From NCBI RefSeq assembly GCF_030063365.1, contig NZ_JASISY010000010.1, positions 1 to 64,000 on the forward strand: a stretch of DNA of 64,000 bases. The letters are read 5' to 3'. Shown in pieces: positions 24,868 to 35,250 of this stretch. Origin of the DNA: Cryobacterium sp. PH29-G1. Lineage in GTDB: Bacteria > Actinomycetota > Actinomycetes > Actinomycetales > Microbacteriaceae. The position numbers and the translations under genes are program-made. The first letter of the stretch is position 1. Every line of letters starts with the position of its first letter. The notes below the pieces were generated by a model. It saw only the letters and a list, made by a program, of their open reading frames with translations. It searched no databases and was not told the origin of the DNA.

Positions 24868-26541
24868 TTAGTTCCTGGTGATCTCGAAGTAGAGCGGCAC
24901 GGAATCCCACCCGAACTCGACGTTGCTCACGGTCTCAGACCAGACACCCGATGTGTTCTGGTACCAGAGCGGGATGGTCGGGAGGTCCTGAAGCAGCACT
25001 TCCTGAGCCTCGACGTACTTGGCGGTGGCGTCTTCAACGCTCGAAGCCGCAGCGCCCTCCTTGAGGAGCGTGTCGAACTCAGCGCTGCTGTAGCCCTCGT
25101 AGTTCGAGCCGGCACCGGTCTGGTACAGCGGGGCGAGGAAGTTATACAACGACGGGTAGTCGGCCTGCCAACCGGCGCGGGTTGCACCGGTCAGTGTCGA
25201 CGCCTTGCGGTCATCGAGTGAGGCGGCGAAGGTCGGATACGGCTTGCCGACCGCAGCTATCCCGAGCGTGTTTTTGACGCTGTTCACAACGGCGTCGACC
25301 CAGACTTGGTGGGGCCCATCCGCGTTGTACGCGATGTCGAAAGTGCCGGTGTACGGCGAAATTGCGTCGGCTTCAGCCCACTTGGCCTGGGCCTCTTCGG
25401 GGTTGAATTCGAGAACTTCGGAGCCCTTGAGGGAATCCGAGTAGCCGTCGATGACCGGGGAGGCGAAGTCGGTGGCCGGGGTACGGGTGCCCTGGAAGAC
25501 AACGTCGGTGATCTCCGCACGGTCAATCGCCATGGAGATGGCCGCGCGACGCAGTTTGCCTTCCTCACCACTCCAGTGCTCGAGGTAGTACGGCATGTTG
25601 AAGGCCTGGAATACCGCGGCGGGCTCGTTCACGAAGGTGTCCGGAAAGTCCGACTCGTAGTTCGCGAGGGCGGATTCGGGGATCGCGTCGAGCACATCGA
25701 GGTCGCCGCCCTGGAGAGCCGCATAGGCAGCCTCAAAGGAAGCGAAGAAGATGATGGTCAACCCGTCGTTGGCGGGGGTGCGTACCCCCGCATAGTCCGG
25801 GTTGGTAACGAGGTCGATCTGCACGTCGTGCTGCCAGGCATCAGCGCCAGCGAGTTCGTACGGACCATTGCCGATCGGGTTCTGGCCGAAGGCATCCATA
25901 TCCTCGAAGGCGACGGCGGGCAAGGGCGAGTAGGCCGCGTAGCCCAGGCGGAGCGGCCAGTCGGCCTCGGAGCCGGCGAGCTCCACGGTGAATGTCGTGT
26001 CGTCAACAACGGTCAGGCCCGACATGGTCTGGGCGAGCGGGTCGGGAATCTGGAGCACCGCACCGGAGTCGTCCGTGGCTCCGGTTGGGTCGTCCTTGGT
26101 GTTGGCGACGTCGGTGTAGCCAACGATGTTGTCGAAGAAGCCGGACGATCCCTGCGCGTTTGTGACGAGCGCGCCGTAATTCCAGGCGTCAACGAACGAC
26201 GAGGCCGTTACGGGCTCGTCGTTGGTAAAGGTCCAGCCGTCATTCAGTGTGACGGTCCAGTTGGTGGCGTCATCGGATTCGATCGACTGGGCGACCTCGT
26301 CCTGAATTTCTCCGCTCGCCGAGTAGGAGACCAGTCCGGCGAAGATTGACGTGATGATCTTTCCGCCGCCGACCTCCGTGGTGTTGGTCGGGATCAGAGA
26401 CATCTGCGGCTCGGAGCCATTTGTGGTGATGATTGCGCTTCCATCACCCGATGTCGCTCCGCCGCTGGCACAGCCGGAGAGCGCGAGGGCTCCCGTGGAC
26501 GCGAGAGCGAGGGCTAACATGCCCATTCTCCTGATTTTCAA
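24868..26541 (-). CDS. Peptide ABC transporter substrate-binding lipoprotein (family 5, second operon)
   Basis: The protein is a lipoprotein (lipobox LSGC) of the SBP family 5. Landmarks are NGSEPQMSLIPTNTTEVGG, WTVTLNDGWTFTNDEPV and LRRAAISMAIDRAEIT. I chose the TTG at 26541 (557 residues) because GGAG lies six bases upstream and it gives a proper basic n-region MKIRRMG. A GTG at 26592 would add 17 residues; an ATG at 26517 is also preceded by AGGAG. It delivers peptides to the permeases that follow. Confidence 0.9.
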   Translation of the reverse strand: MKIRRMGMLALALASTGALALSGCASGGATSGDGSAIITTNGSEPQMSLIPTNTTEVGGGKIITSIFAGLVSYSASGEIQDEVAQSIESDDATNWTVTLNDGWTFTNDEPVTASSFVDAWNYGALVTNAQGSSGFFDNIVGYTDVANTKDDPTGATDDSGAVLQIPDPLAQTMSGLTVVDDTTFTVELAGSEADWPLRLGYAAYSPLPAVAFEDMDAFGQNPIGNGPYELAGADAWQHDVQIDLVTNPDYAGVRTPANDGLTIIFFASFEAAYAALQGGDLDVLDAIPESALANYESDFPDTFVNEPAAVFQAFNMPYYLEHWSGEEGKLRRAAISMAIDRAEITDVVFQGTRTPATDFASPVIDGYSDSLKGSEVLEFNPEEAQAKWAEADAISPYTGTFDIAYNADGPHQVWVDAVVNSVKNTLGIAAVGKPYPTFAASLDDRKASTLTGATRAGWQADYPSLYNFLAPLYQTGAGSNYEGYSSAEFDTLLKEGAAASSVEDATAKYVEAQEVLLQDLPTIPLWYQNTSGVWSETVSNVEFGWDSVPLYFEITRN

Positions 26542-26862
26542 TTTCTGCTCCAATGCACAAATGACGCCCGACACAGCTCTTGACCTTGTCACGCGCCAAT
26601 AGAGTCAACCCGGCAACGTTCTTTACCACCCCGGTCGGGGGGTTGTTAAGACCCTAGTTCGCAACGCGCCCATTATGGGTACTGACGGGCGAACCGTTAC
26701 ATGCACGCAATGTTTCGGCCAACTATTGAGCACACTGTCACAGAGCCTGCACTTATGTTGCACAGTCGGCACTGGTGCACGCCTGCACCGTTCGGGTGGT
26801 TCGGGGCGCTCAGCCGTGAATGGACGCACGGTAGCGACAGCTCGCGCTGGCAGGATAGAGCC
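26542..26862. other. Divergent intergenic region
   Basis: About 320 bases between the second binding-protein gene and the CPBP protease gene. The frame open from 26701 upstream of the protease start looks non-coding. I see no RNA gene, and only a weak GC hairpin near 26628-26646 (CACCCCGG and TCGGGGGG). Confidence 0.4.
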
Positions 26863-27663
26863 ATGCCGACCGCATCCTCCCCACGTCCGACTCCGCTTGA
26901 CCGGACACTGCGAACGCGACTGATCTGGGAAGTCGGCATCGTGCTGGCCCTCTCCCTCGGGGCATCCGCTGTCTATTCGATCGTGTCGATCGTGGCCCGG
27001 CTGACCGATACGACACCACTCGCCGATCAGTCGGCCACGATCAACGGCTCGCAGTCGCCGCGGGAGTGGCTCGACTTCACCTACCAGTTTCTGGGCATCG
27101 CCTTCGGGCTCGCCGCGGTGGCGCTGGTGCTGTTTCTCTTGTGGCGGCCCGGACACAATCCGTATACCCGGCTCGGCTTCGACCTCACCCGGCCCGGCAA
27201 AGATCTGCTCGGCGGGTTCGGGCTGCTGCTCGTCATCGGCATTCCGGGCCTGGCGCTGTATCTGGCCGGACGCGCCTTCGGCTTCACCGTGGCCGTGGTA
27301 CCCGCACCGCTCGATAGCTTTTGGTGGACCATACCGATTCTCGTCTTCGCCGCCCTCAAGGCTGCGCTGGTCGAGGAGATCATCGTGGTCGGCTACCTGT
27401 TCACCCGGCTGCGCGAACTCGGCTGGTCGACCTGGACCATCATCCTGAGCTCGGCCGTGCTGCGCGGCAGCTACCACCTGTATCAGGGCGTTGGCCCCTT
27501 TTTCGGCAACGTGGCCATGGGCGTGGTGTTCGGCTGGTGCTACACCCGGTGGGGGCGCACCATGCCGCTGGTGGTGACGCACTGGCTGCTCGACATACTC
27601 TCGTTCGTCGGCTACCCGCTCGCGCTGGCCTGGTGGCCGGGGCTACTCGCCCCCACCAGCTGA
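26863..27663 (+). CDS. CPBP family intramembrane metalloprotease
   Basis: The 266-residue membrane protein has the CPBP (CAAX protease/Abi) motifs in order: ALVEEIIVVGYL with the paired Glu residues, SYHLYQGVGPFFGN, and VVTHWLLD. About seven hydrophobic helices surround the active site. Family members cut within the membrane or serve as bacteriocin immunity proteins. The target here is unknown. I start at the ATG at 26863; the frame extends 54 codons upstream without a ribosome binding site. It converges with gcvP. Confidence 0.87.
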   Translation: MPTASSPRPTPLDRTLRTRLIWEVGIVLALSLGASAVYSIVSIVARLTDTTPLADQSATINGSQSPREWLDFTYQFLGIAFGLAAVALVLFLLWRPGHNPYTRLGFDLTRPGKDLLGGFGLLLVIGIPGLALYLAGRAFGFTVAVVPAPLDSFWWTIPILVFAALKAALVEEIIVVGYLFTRLRELGWSTWTIILSSAVLRGSYHLYQGVGPFFGNVAMGVVFGWCYTRWGRTMPLVVTHWLLDILSFVGYPLALAWWPGLLAPTS

Positions 27664-27701
27664 GGCTGGGCTTGACCGAGTTGAGCCCGCTTGCCCGATA
27701 C

Positions 27702-27737
27702 GGGTGGCCGCTACGCCCGTAACCGGAGCGGCCACCC
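27702..27737. terminator. Bidirectional terminator between CPBP and gcvP
   Basis: GGGTGGCCGCT (27702-27712) and AGCGGCCACCC (27727-27737) form a perfect 11-bp stem with a 14-base loop between convergent genes. Confidence 0.65.
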
Positions 27738-27764
27738 ATTCGCGCGCTGTGGCGGGCGAAGCCC

Positions 27765-30665
27765 CTACTCGAACGCCTCCGGCGGCGGACAGGCGCAGAC
27801 CAGGTTGCGGTCCCCGAAGGCGTTGTCGATGCGCCGCACCGGTGGCCAATACTTGTTGCGCACCAGCGACGCGAGCGGGTAGACCGCGGTAGCCCGGTCG
27901 TACGGATGCTCCCACTCCCCCTCGATCACGCACTGCGCGGTATGCGGCGCGTTGTGCAGCGGGTTGTCGTCGGCGCTCCAGCGGCCGGCGGCGACGGCAT
28001 CCGCTTCGGCTTTGATGGCGATCATGGCGTCAACGAAGCGGTCGATTTCGCCGAGATCTTCGCTCTCGGTGGGTTCGACCATGAGGGTACCGGCCACCGG
28101 AAAGCTCATCGTCGGCGAGTGGAAGCCATAGTCGACGAGGCGTTTTGCCACGTCGTCAACGGTGATCCCCGTGGCCGCGGTGAGCGGGCGCAGGTCGAGA
28201 ATGCACTCGTGCGCGACCAGGCCGTTTTCGCCCGAGTAGAGCAGCGGGTAGCTGTTCTCCAGACGTTTGGCAACGTAGTTGGCGGCGAGCACGGCGGCAC
28301 CGGTGGCCAGTTTGAGTCCGTCGATGCCCATCATGCGCACGTACGCCCAGGAGATGGGCAGGATGCTCGGGCTGCCGTAGGGGGCGGCCGAGACCGGCCC
28401 GCCGGCGTGCACGACGGTTGCGGTGGATCCGGCATTGCCGAGCAGGTAGTGCTCGTCGCTCTGCGCGAGCGGGTGCCCGGGCAAAAATGGTGCGAGGTGC
28501 GCCTTGGCCGCAACCGGGCCGACACCCGGGCCGCCGCCGCCGTGCGGGATACAGAAGGTCTTGTGCAGGTTCAGGTGCGAGACGTCGCCGCCGAAATCGC
28601 CGTAGCGGGCGAAGCCGAGCAGGGCGTTGAGGTTGGCACCGTCGACGTAGACCTGACCGCCGGCCGCGTGCACGGCCGCACAGATGGTCGCTACCTCATG
28701 CTCGTAAACGCCGTGGGTGGACGGGTAGGTGATCATGAGGGCGGCGAGGTTTTCGGCGTGTTCGGCAATCTTGGCGTGCAGATCGGCCAAATCAACGTTG
28801 CCCAGCTCGTCACAGGCCACAACGACGACACGCATGCCGGCCAGGGCAGCGGATGCCGCGTTGGTGCCGTGCGCGCTCGATGGGATCAGGCAGACTGTGC
28901 GACCCGTCTCACCGTTGGACCGATGAAACCCTGAAATAGCGAGGAGCCCGGCCAGTTCGCCCTGGCTGCCGGCGTTCGGCTGCAGCGACACGGAATCGTA
29001 GCCGGTGACATCGCTCAGCCAGGTTTCGAGCTGGCGCACGAGGTGCAGGTAGCCCTCAACATCCGCTGCGGGTGCGAAGGGGTGGATTCCGGCGAATTCG
29101 GGCCAGCTGACGGCCTCCATTTCGCTCGCCGCGTTGAGCTTCATGGTGCAGGAGCCCAGCGGGATCATGCCGCGGTCCAGCGCATAGTCGTAGTCGGCGA
29201 GCCGCTTGAGGTAGCGCATCATGCTGGTCTCGGATCGGTGAGTGTTGAACACCGGATGGGTCAGGTACTCGCTCACCCGCTCAAGCTCGACCGGCAGCCC
29301 GTGCTGCACGCTGTCGAAGTCGACGTGCCCGAACGCGTCGCGACCCCCGAAGGCTCCCACGACGTAGGACAGGTCGGCGAGCGTGGTGGTCTCATCGACC
29401 GACACGCTGATGGTGTTCGGGTCGACCAGACGCAGGTTGTAGCCGCTGGCCGCTGCCTTCATCACGACCTCGGCGGCACCCGCCGGCACGTTGATCTGGA
29501 ATGTGTCGAAGAACGCGTCACTGAGCACGTCGACGTCGATCGCCCGCAAGGCCACGACGAGCGCTCCGGCCCGCGCGTGCACCCGTTCGGCAATCGCCTT
29601 CAGGCCCTGCGGACCGTGGTAGACCGCGTACATGCCCGCCATGACGGCGAGCAGCACCTGGGCGGTACAGATGTTCGAGGTGGCTTTGTCGCGGCGAATG
29701 TGCTGTTCGCGTACCTGCAGGGCGAGGCGGTAGGCCGGGTGCCCGACCGAGTCAACGCTCACGCCGACGAGTCGGCCGGGGAGCTGACGTTCCAGCCCCT
29801 TCCGAACGGCCATATAGCCGGCGTGCGGTCCGCCGAACCCCATCGGCACCCCGAAGCGCTGGCTGGTTCCGACGGCAACATCGGCGCCGAGGTCGCCGGG
29901 CGACTTCAACAGGGTGAGGGCGAGCAGGTCGGCGGCCACGACGGCGAGCGCCCTGTTTTCGTGTGCGAGGTCAATCACGGACTGCGGGTTCCAGATGCGA
30001 CCGGATGCTGCCGGATACTGCACGAAGACACCGAAATAGTCGCCGAGATCATCGGCCGTGGTCTGCTCGTTCAGTGCCACGGGGGCGAGCTCAATACCGA
30101 GAGCGGCGGCGCGATTGGCGAGCAGCGCGTGGGTCTGCGGGAAGGCATCTGTGTCAACGATGAAGCGGCGGGAACCGGATTTGGAGGCGCGCCGGGCCAG
30201 CAGCATGCCTTCCACCACAGCCGTGGACTCGTCGAGCATCGACGCGTTGGCCACGGCCAGCCCGGTGAGGTCGGCGATCATGGTCTGAAAGTTCAGGAGG
30301 GCTTCGAGGCGGCCCTGCGAGATCTCCGGCTGGTACGGCGTATAGGCGGTGTACCAGCTGGGGTTCTCAAATACGTTGCGCTTGATCACGGCCGGCGTGA
30401 ACGTGTCGTAGTAGCCGAGGCCGATCATTGAACGTTTCACCGTATTGCGGCCGGCCAGGGCTCGAAGTTCGGCCACGGCCTCGTTCTCGCTCGCGGCGGG
30501 GGGCAGCGCGCTGTCCCCGTCCTGCCGAAACAGGTCGGCGTGGATCGAGGCGGGCATGGCAGCGGAAACGAGGTCTTCCACCGAGTCGTAGCCGAGCGTG
30601 GCGAGCATGTGGGACTGGGCGTCGGCATCGGTTCCGATGTGACGCTGCGTGAAGGCCTGGGTCAT
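27765..30665 (-). CDS. gcvP: Glycine decarboxylase (P protein)
   Basis: The 966-residue PLP enzyme decarboxylates glycine and passes the aminomethyl group to the lipoyl arm of GcvH. It starts [15 protein letters not shown]; both halves of the homodimeric-type P protein are fused. The PLP Lys lies in [18 protein letters not shown]. The ATG at 30663-30665 was chosen over an in-frame start 29 codons upstream because it matches the family N-terminus and follows the gcvH stop by eight bases. It is last in the gcvT-gcvH-gcvP operon controlled by the glycine riboswitch. Confidence 0.97.
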   Translation of the reverse strand: MTQAFTQRHIGTDADAQSHMLATLGYDSVEDLVSAAMPASIHADLFRQDGDSALPPAASENEAVAELRALAGRNTVKRSMIGLGYYDTFTPAVIKRNVFENPSWYTAYTPYQPEISQGRLEALLNFQTMIADLTGLAVANASMLDESTAVVEGMLLARRASKSGSRRFIVDTDAFPQTHALLANRAAALGIELAPVALNEQTTADDLGDYFGVFVQYPAASGRIWNPQSVIDLAHENRALAVVAADLLALTLLKSPGDLGADVAVGTSQRFGVPMGFGGPHAGYMAVRKGLERQLPGRLVGVSVDSVGHPAYRLALQVREQHIRRDKATSNICTAQVLLAVMAGMYAVYHGPQGLKAIAERVHARAGALVVALRAIDVDVLSDAFFDTFQINVPAGAAEVVMKAAASGYNLRLVDPNTISVSVDETTTLADLSYVVGAFGGRDAFGHVDFDSVQHGLPVELERVSEYLTHPVFNTHRSETSMMRYLKRLADYDYALDRGMIPLGSCTMKLNAASEMEAVSWPEFAGIHPFAPAADVEGYLHLVRQLETWLSDVTGYDSVSLQPNAGSQGELAGLLAISGFHRSNGETGRTVCLIPSSAHGTNAASAALAGMRVVVVACDELGNVDLADLHAKIAEHAENLAALMITYPSTHGVYEHEVATICAAVHAAGGQVYVDGANLNALLGFARYGDFGGDVSHLNLHKTFCIPHGGGGPGVGPVAAKAHLAPFLPGHPLAQSDEHYLLGNAGSTATVVHAGGPVSAAPYGSPSILPISWAYVRMMGIDGLKLATGAAVLAANYVAKRLENSYPLLYSGENGLVAHECILDLRPLTAATGITVDDVAKRLVDYGFHSPTMSFPVAGTLMVEPTESEDLGEIDRFVDAMIAIKAEADAVAAGRWSADDNPLHNAPHTAQCVIEGEWEHPYDRATAVYPLASLVRNKYWPPVRRIDNAFGDRNLVCACPPPEAFE

Positions 30666-30673
30666 TGGGAGGT

Positions 30674-31045
30674 TTACTCCCCGACCAGGGCGGAATACTC
30701 GGCAAAGCTGAGCAGCGTGGGGAGGGTCTCGAATTCGACCTTGATCAGCCATCCCTCACCGAAGGGGTCGCTGTTGACAAGCTCGGGGGTGTCGATCACC
30801 TTGGCGTTGGTGGCAGTGACGGTGCCGTCCACCGGGGCGAACAGTTCGCCGACCGACTTGGTCGATTCGATCTCGCCCACCACGGTGCCGCCGGCAACGG
30901 TGCTGCCGACCTCGGGCAGTTCGACGAAGACGACGTCCCCGAGCTTCTCAGCGGCGTAGGCGGTGATGCCCACGGTCGCGACGCTGCCGTCGACCAGAAC
31001 CCACTCGTGCTCGGCGGTGTACTGCAGTTTCGATGTGTCTGTCAT
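30674..31045 (-). CDS. gcvH: Glycine cleavage system H protein
   Basis: The 123-residue lipoyl-carrier protein shuttles the aminomethyl intermediate between P, T and L proteins. The lipoylated Lys is in [11 protein letters not shown]. Length and HEWV start region ([11 protein letters not shown]) are standard. It lies between gcvT and gcvP in the operon. Confidence 0.97.
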   Translation of the reverse strand: MTDTSKLQYTAEHEWVLVDGSVATVGITAYAAEKLGDVVFVELPEVGSTVAGGTVVGEIESTKSVGELFAPVDGTVTATNAKVIDTPELVNSDPFGEGWLIKVEFETLPTLLSFAEYSALVGE

Positions 31046-31089
31046 GGTGTGCCTTTCACAGGTTTCACGGATTCAGAAAAGAAATCGGT

Positions 31090-32268
31090 CTACTTGACGC
31101 GCTTATAGAAGGGAAGAGATGTGACGGTGGCGGGAATGCGCGTGCCGCGAACGTCGACGTACACCTCGGTGCCGAGGCGGGCGAGGTCGGCGGTGACGTA
31201 TGCCATGGCGATCGGGTAGCCGAGGGTCGGCGACAGGGCACCGCTCGTGATCACTCCGTCGCTCGCCTCGGCATCGAGGCTGCGGAAGATCTCGTAGTCT
31301 GCGCGGCCAGCACGCTTGCCGGCCGACATCAGGCCCACCAGAACGGATGCCCCGACCGGTGGGCCGACCTCGCTCGCGCTGCGGCCGACGAAGTCGTTCT
31401 CCTTATTCAGATTGACCACGCGGCCAAGGCCGGCCTGCGCCGGGAAGGTGGTGAGGTTCAGTTCATGGCCGTAGAGCGGCATGCCGGCTTCCAGCCGCAG
31501 TGTGTCGCGACTAGCGAGACCGGCCGGAACCAGACCCTTGTCCGCACCCGCAACTACGAGCGCATCCCACAGTTCACGGGCTTGGGCGGGCGCGAGATAC
31601 AGCTCGAAGCCGTCTTCGCCGGTGTACCCGGTGCGGGCGACCAGCAGCGGCTGGCCGCGGAAGGTGGCATCCGATATGCGGTAATACTTCATGAAACGCA
31701 GGTCGGTGCCCACGGTCACGCCCTCGGTGGCATCAAGAATGGCGCGGGCGTTCGGACCCTGCACGGCGATGAGGGCGTAGTCGTCGCTCTGGTCGAGCAC
31801 GCTCACGGTGAAGTCGGCGGCACGCGCCAGGAGTGCGTCGAAGGCGGCGAACCGGTTGCCGGCGTTGGCCACGATGAGGAACCTGTCGTCGTCGAGGCGG
31901 TAGACGACGAGATCGTCGATGATGCCGCCGTTCTCGGCGAGCAGCAGGCTGTACTTGGCCTGGCCGAGTTCGATGACCGAGAGCTTGCCGGCCAGGGCGA
32001 AGTCAAGGTAGGCGGCGGCGTCCGGGCCCTCGACCAGGATCTCGGCCATGTGCGACAGATCGAACAGGCCGGCCTCGTGGCGCACCGCGTGGTGCTCAGC
32101 GAGGTCGCTCGAGTAACGCACCGGCATTTGCCACCCGGCGAAGTCGGTGAAGCTCGCACCGTTGTCGACGTGCGTTTGGTGCAGCGGCGAAAAACGCTCA
32201 GTGCCTACCAAAGACGGTGCGTCTTCGGAGGACGAGGGTGCGGAGGTGCGAGAATCGGCCGATGTCAT
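31090..32268 (-). CDS. gcvT: Aminomethyltransferase (T protein)
   Basis: The 392-residue enzyme releases ammonia and transfers the methylene group to tetrahydrofolate. Landmarks are FSPLHQTHVDNGA, GWQMPVRY, FDLSHMAEI with the folate-site residues, and YTGEDGFELYL. The N-terminal 20 residues are a Ser-rich extension. GGAGA precedes the ATG. It is the first gene of the operon, 72 bases downstream of the riboswitch. Confidence 0.96.
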   Translation of the reverse strand: MTSADSRTSAPSSSEDAPSLVGTERFSPLHQTHVDNGASFTDFAGWQMPVRYSSDLAEHHAVRHEAGLFDLSHMAEILVEGPDAAAYLDFALAGKLSVIELGQAKYSLLLAENGGIIDDLVVYRLDDDRFLIVANAGNRFAAFDALLARAADFTVSVLDQSDDYALIAVQGPNARAILDATEGVTVGTDLRFMKYYRISDATFRGQPLLVARTGYTGEDGFELYLAPAQARELWDALVVAGADKGLVPAGLASRDTLRLEAGMPLYGHELNLTTFPAQAGLGRVVNLNKENDFVGRSASEVGPPVGASVLVGLMSAGKRAGRADYEIFRSLDAEASDGVITSGALSPTLGYPIAMAYVTADLARLGTEVYVDVRGTRIPATVTSLPFYKRVK

Positions 32269-32340
32269 GAGTTCTCCGGGTGACAGGGCCGAACAGGTGC
32301 GGCCGCGGCTGGTACGACGCTCGGTTGAGCGTCGCGGGAA

Positions 32341-32529
32341 CTCCCCCTCTGTCGCTCGTGCCTGAGAGCTTCACCAGCACCTGAGCGCTGATTTTCACCG
32401 TGGGCGAGACCGTTAAGCGCCCGGTCTACTTTTCAGAGTGGCCAGTTCGATGCGGTACGAGTACCTGAGAGATTGTCGGGGAGGATTGCTCCTTCGGTGT
32501 TCGCACGCCGCAGCGCCGAACTCTCCCGC
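32341..32529 (-). ncRNA. Tandem glycine riboswitch
   Basis: On the minus strand upstream of gcvT, two aptamer-like segments follow each other. Each ends with the signature CTCTCAGG (ATCTCTCAGGTAC and GCTCTCAGGCAC). The first also carries GGGAGAG at its start and GGAGCAATCCTCCC. This is the classic layout of the cooperative glycine riboswitch that turns on gcv operons. Boundaries are approximate. Confidence 0.9.
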
Positions 32530-32619
32530 ATCGTCCATATGGCCCGATATTTAGTTAGCGTGGTGCAGCCGATACGTCATCGTGATCGCTACTGCTGCCC
32601 AGCCTAGCCCCACACGCCG

Positions 32620-33228
32620 CTAGCTCCACACCCCACTGCTGCCGCGGCGATGACTGCCCTGCAGATGGGTATCGATCATGCCGATCGCCTCCATCAGAGC
32701 GAACATCGTCGTCGGACCGACGAAGGCGAACCCGATTTTCTTCAGCGCTTTGGCGAGGGCGACGGATTCCGCGGAGCTCGTCGGCACGTCGGCCTGTGTG
32801 CGTGGCCGTGGCGTTTCTTCGGGTTGAAACCCCCAGACGAAGTCGACCAGCCCACCATGCTCGCGCAGCGCGAGAGTTGCCCGCGCGTTGGTGATGGTGG
32901 CGCGAATCTTCAGGCGGTTGCGCACGATCGCCTCGTCCTGAAGTAGCCGCGCCACGTCATCATCGGTGAAAGCAGCGACCACGTCGGGATCAAAGTCGGC
33001 GAAAGCGGTGCGAAACCCGGCACGCTTGCGCAAAATGATGGCCCAGGACAGCCCGGATTGAAACGCCTCGAGACTGATGCGCTCGAACAGGGCGTGTTCG
33101 GTACGCACCGGAATGCCCCACTCGGTGTCGTAATAATTTCGCAACATCGGGTCGACCGAGGCCCAGAAGGGGCGCCCGAGGCCGTCGGGGCCGACAACGG
33201 TGCCGGATACGGCTGAGATCTCTGTCAT
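32620..33228 (-). CDS. tag: DNA-3-methyladenine glycosylase I
   Basis: The 202-residue protein removes 3-methyladenine from alkylated DNA. The TAG family motifs are present: YYDTEWGIPV, LFERISLEAFQSGLSW, ILRKRAGFRTAFADFDP and KKIGFAFVGPTTMFALMEAIGMIDTH. The C-terminal region with H in DTHLQGSH corresponds to the zinc-binding part of the family. It stands alone upstream of a divergent ABC exporter. Confidence 0.93.
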   Translation of the reverse strand: MTEISAVSGTVVGPDGLGRPFWASVDPMLRNYYDTEWGIPVRTEHALFERISLEAFQSGLSWAIILRKRAGFRTAFADFDPDVVAAFTDDDVARLLQDEAIVRNRLKIRATITNARATLALREHGGLVDFVWGFQPEETPRPRTQADVPTSSAESVALAKALKKIGFAFVGPTTMFALMEAIGMIDTHLQGSHRRGSSGVWS

Positions 33229-33314
33229 CTATCCCATTAGACACCAGCGGGCACACCCGGCGGCAGCCGAGATGCGAGGATGAGATCGATTTCGGCGTTT
33301 CCAACGTCGACGAT

Positions 33315-33351
33315 CACTTTTCGGCGACGTGGCGCACTTCTCGGCGACATG
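33315..33351 (+). promoter_or_regulatory. Direct repeat upstream of the ABC exporter, possible operator
   Basis: CACTTTTCGGCGACGTG (33315-33331) recurs as CACTTCTCGGCGACATG (33335-33351), differing at two positions and offset by 20 bases, about two helical turns. It lies 42 bases before the exporter ATPase start. Confidence 0.4.
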
Positions 33352-33393
33352 TCAGAGGGGACTAAAATTTGCAACCAGAGCGAGGGAGACTTC

Positions 33394-34416
33394 ATGAGCC
33401 ACGTTGCACTCGACCCGTCCACAGGCGTTCGCGCCGACGGCACCCGGTCGGACGTGGCGATCGACGTGATCGACCTCGTCAAGCAGTTCGGCCACAATCG
33501 GGCGCTGAACGGTGTGACTTTTCAGGTACCGCGCGGCTCGGTGTTCGGAGTGATCGGTCCCAATGGCGCCGGTAAGACCACGATTATGCGTGCCCTTCTC
33601 GACATTATTCGACCGACCTCTGGACAGGCCACCGTGCTCGGTACCCCGTCGCGGAACGCGGGACCAGACTTGCGGCGACGAATCGGATATCTGCCAGGCG
33701 AGCTGATCCTCGAAGGGCGCACGAGCGGACGACGCCTGCTGGCGCACTACGCCGATATCTCGGGCCCGGTCCAGGCCGGCCACGTGCACGAGTTGGCCGA
33801 GCGGCTGGGGCTCGATCTGGATCGGCAGGTGCGCAAGCTGTCCAAGGGCAATAAGCAAAAGCTCGGCATTGTGCAGGCCTTCATGCACCAGCCCGAATTG
33901 CTCGTGCTCGATGAACCCACGAGCGGCCTCGACCCGCTTATGCAGCAGGAATTTCTGACGATGGTGCGCGAGGCCCAGAGCCGCGGTCAGACCGTTTTTC
34001 TTTCGTCTCACGTGATCAGCGAGATTCAGCAGGCGGCGGATGAGGTCGCTATTCTGCGCGACGGTCGAATCGTCACCATCAACACGGTGGACGAACTACG
34101 CAGCACTGCCATCCGTCACCTGCGCCTGGTGGCGAGCGGTATTCGCCCCACCGATCTCGCCGCCGTGCTGGGTGCACTCGAGGGTGTGACGACCCTCGAG
34201 TGCACGCTGACGCCGGCCGGTGATGCCGAGGCCGTCGCCACCCTGAGCGGCGAGATCGCGCCGTTCGTGCAGGCGATCTCGACCCTGCAGCTGAAGGACC
34301 TCATGCTGGAGGAGCCAGATCTGGAGGAGTCCGTGTTGAAACTGTATTCCGCCCCCGCCCACACGAGTTCCCCCTCGAGCCCCCCTTCGAGCCCACCGAG
34401 GGACGTGACCACATGA
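33394..34416 (+). CDS. ABC transporter ATP-binding protein (ABC-2 exporter)
   Basis: The 340-residue ATPase has Walker A GPNGAGKTT, a signature LSKGNKQKLG and Walker B LLVLDEPTSGLDP. The signature variant is that of DrrA/CcmA-type drug or lipid exporters. I start at the ATG at 33394 behind GAGGGAGAC. A Ser/Pro-rich C-terminal tail overlaps the permease gene by four bases. With the permease it forms a two-gene exporter of unknown substrate. Confidence 0.9.
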   Translation: MSHVALDPSTGVRADGTRSDVAIDVIDLVKQFGHNRALNGVTFQVPRGSVFGVIGPNGAGKTTIMRALLDIIRPTSGQATVLGTPSRNAGPDLRRRIGYLPGELILEGRTSGRRLLAHYADISGPVQAGHVHELAERLGLDLDRQVRKLSKGNKQKLGIVQAFMHQPELLVLDEPTSGLDPLMQQEFLTMVREAQSRGQTVFLSSHVISEIQQAADEVAILRDGRIVTINTVDELRSTAIRHLRLVASGIRPTDLAAVLGALEGVTTLECTLTPAGDAEAVATLSGEIAPFVQAISTLQLKDLMLEEPDLEESVLKLYSAPAHTSSPSSPPSSPPRDVTT

Positions 34417-35246
34417 CCGTCGTGCAGGACAGCGCGCCTACCGTGCGCCGGGCGCCATTGCCAATCTTCGGCAAGGTCTTCACCGATTCCTGGCGCGGGT
34501 TGGTGGGCTGGGCACTCGGGCTTGCCGCAGCCGCTTTTCTCTACCTCCCGCTCTACCCGAGCATCAGCGGGGGCTCTGCAATGCAGGACATCATCAAGAA
34601 CCTGCCGCCGGAGCTGATCAAAACCCTCAATTACGACCAGATCGGTACCGGTGCCGGTTACGCGCAGGCCACCGTGTTCGGACTGATCGGGTTTGTGCTG
34701 ATGACTATCGCGGCGACCAGCTGGGGTGCCAGTGCGCTGGGCGGCGACGAGGAGTCGGGAAGACTCGAGCTCACCCTGGCCCACGGGGTGACTCGAGTGC
34801 AGGTGGCCGCGGCACGGTTCTGTGCCATCGCGGTCAAGATCCTCGTCCTGTCCGCTCTGACATTCCTGTTCGTGCTGGCGCTGAATGATCCCGCCCAGCT
34901 TCAGATTGATCTGGGAAACCTGCTCGGTACGAGTCTTATGTTTGGCGGGGTGTCACTGCTGACGGCATCCGTGGCGCTGCTCGGCGGAGCACTCAGCGGG
35001 CGGCGCATCGGCGGTATCGCTGCCGGATCGGGAGTGGCCGTCGTCGGGTATATCTTCAACGCGCTCGGCAATCAGAGCGCGGGCCTGGAGTGGCTGCACA
35101 ACCTGAGCCCGTACTACTGGGCCTTCGGCAGCAACCCGTTGAGTTCAGGCGCTGACCCGGCAACGATCGCGGCGTTCTACGCGCTCTCGCTTGTGCTCGC
35201 TGCAGCCGCAGCCCTGGCGCTGCGTCAGCGGGATATCGGGGTCTAG
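34413..35246 (+). CDS. ABC-2 type exporter permease
   Basis: The 277-residue membrane protein has about six hydrophobic helices, a conserved LGGDEESGRLELTLAHGVTR cytoplasmic loop and an ending LALRQRDIGV, all typical of ABC-2 permeases that partner single ATPases. It overlaps the ATPase gene by four bases (ATGA). The next gene on the other strand ends four bases away. Confidence 0.87.
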   Translation: MTVVQDSAPTVRRAPLPIFGKVFTDSWRGLVGWALGLAAAAFLYLPLYPSISGGSAMQDIIKNLPPELIKTLNYDQIGTGAGYAQATVFGLIGFVLMTIAATSWGASALGGDEESGRLELTLAHGVTRVQVAAARFCAIAVKILVLSALTFLFVLALNDPAQLQIDLGNLLGTSLMFGGVSLLTASVALLGGALSGRRIGGIAAGSGVAVVGYIFNALGNQSAGLEWLHNLSPYYWAFGSNPLSSGADPATIAAFYALSLVLAAAAALALRQRDIGV

Positions 35247-35250
35247 GCCG

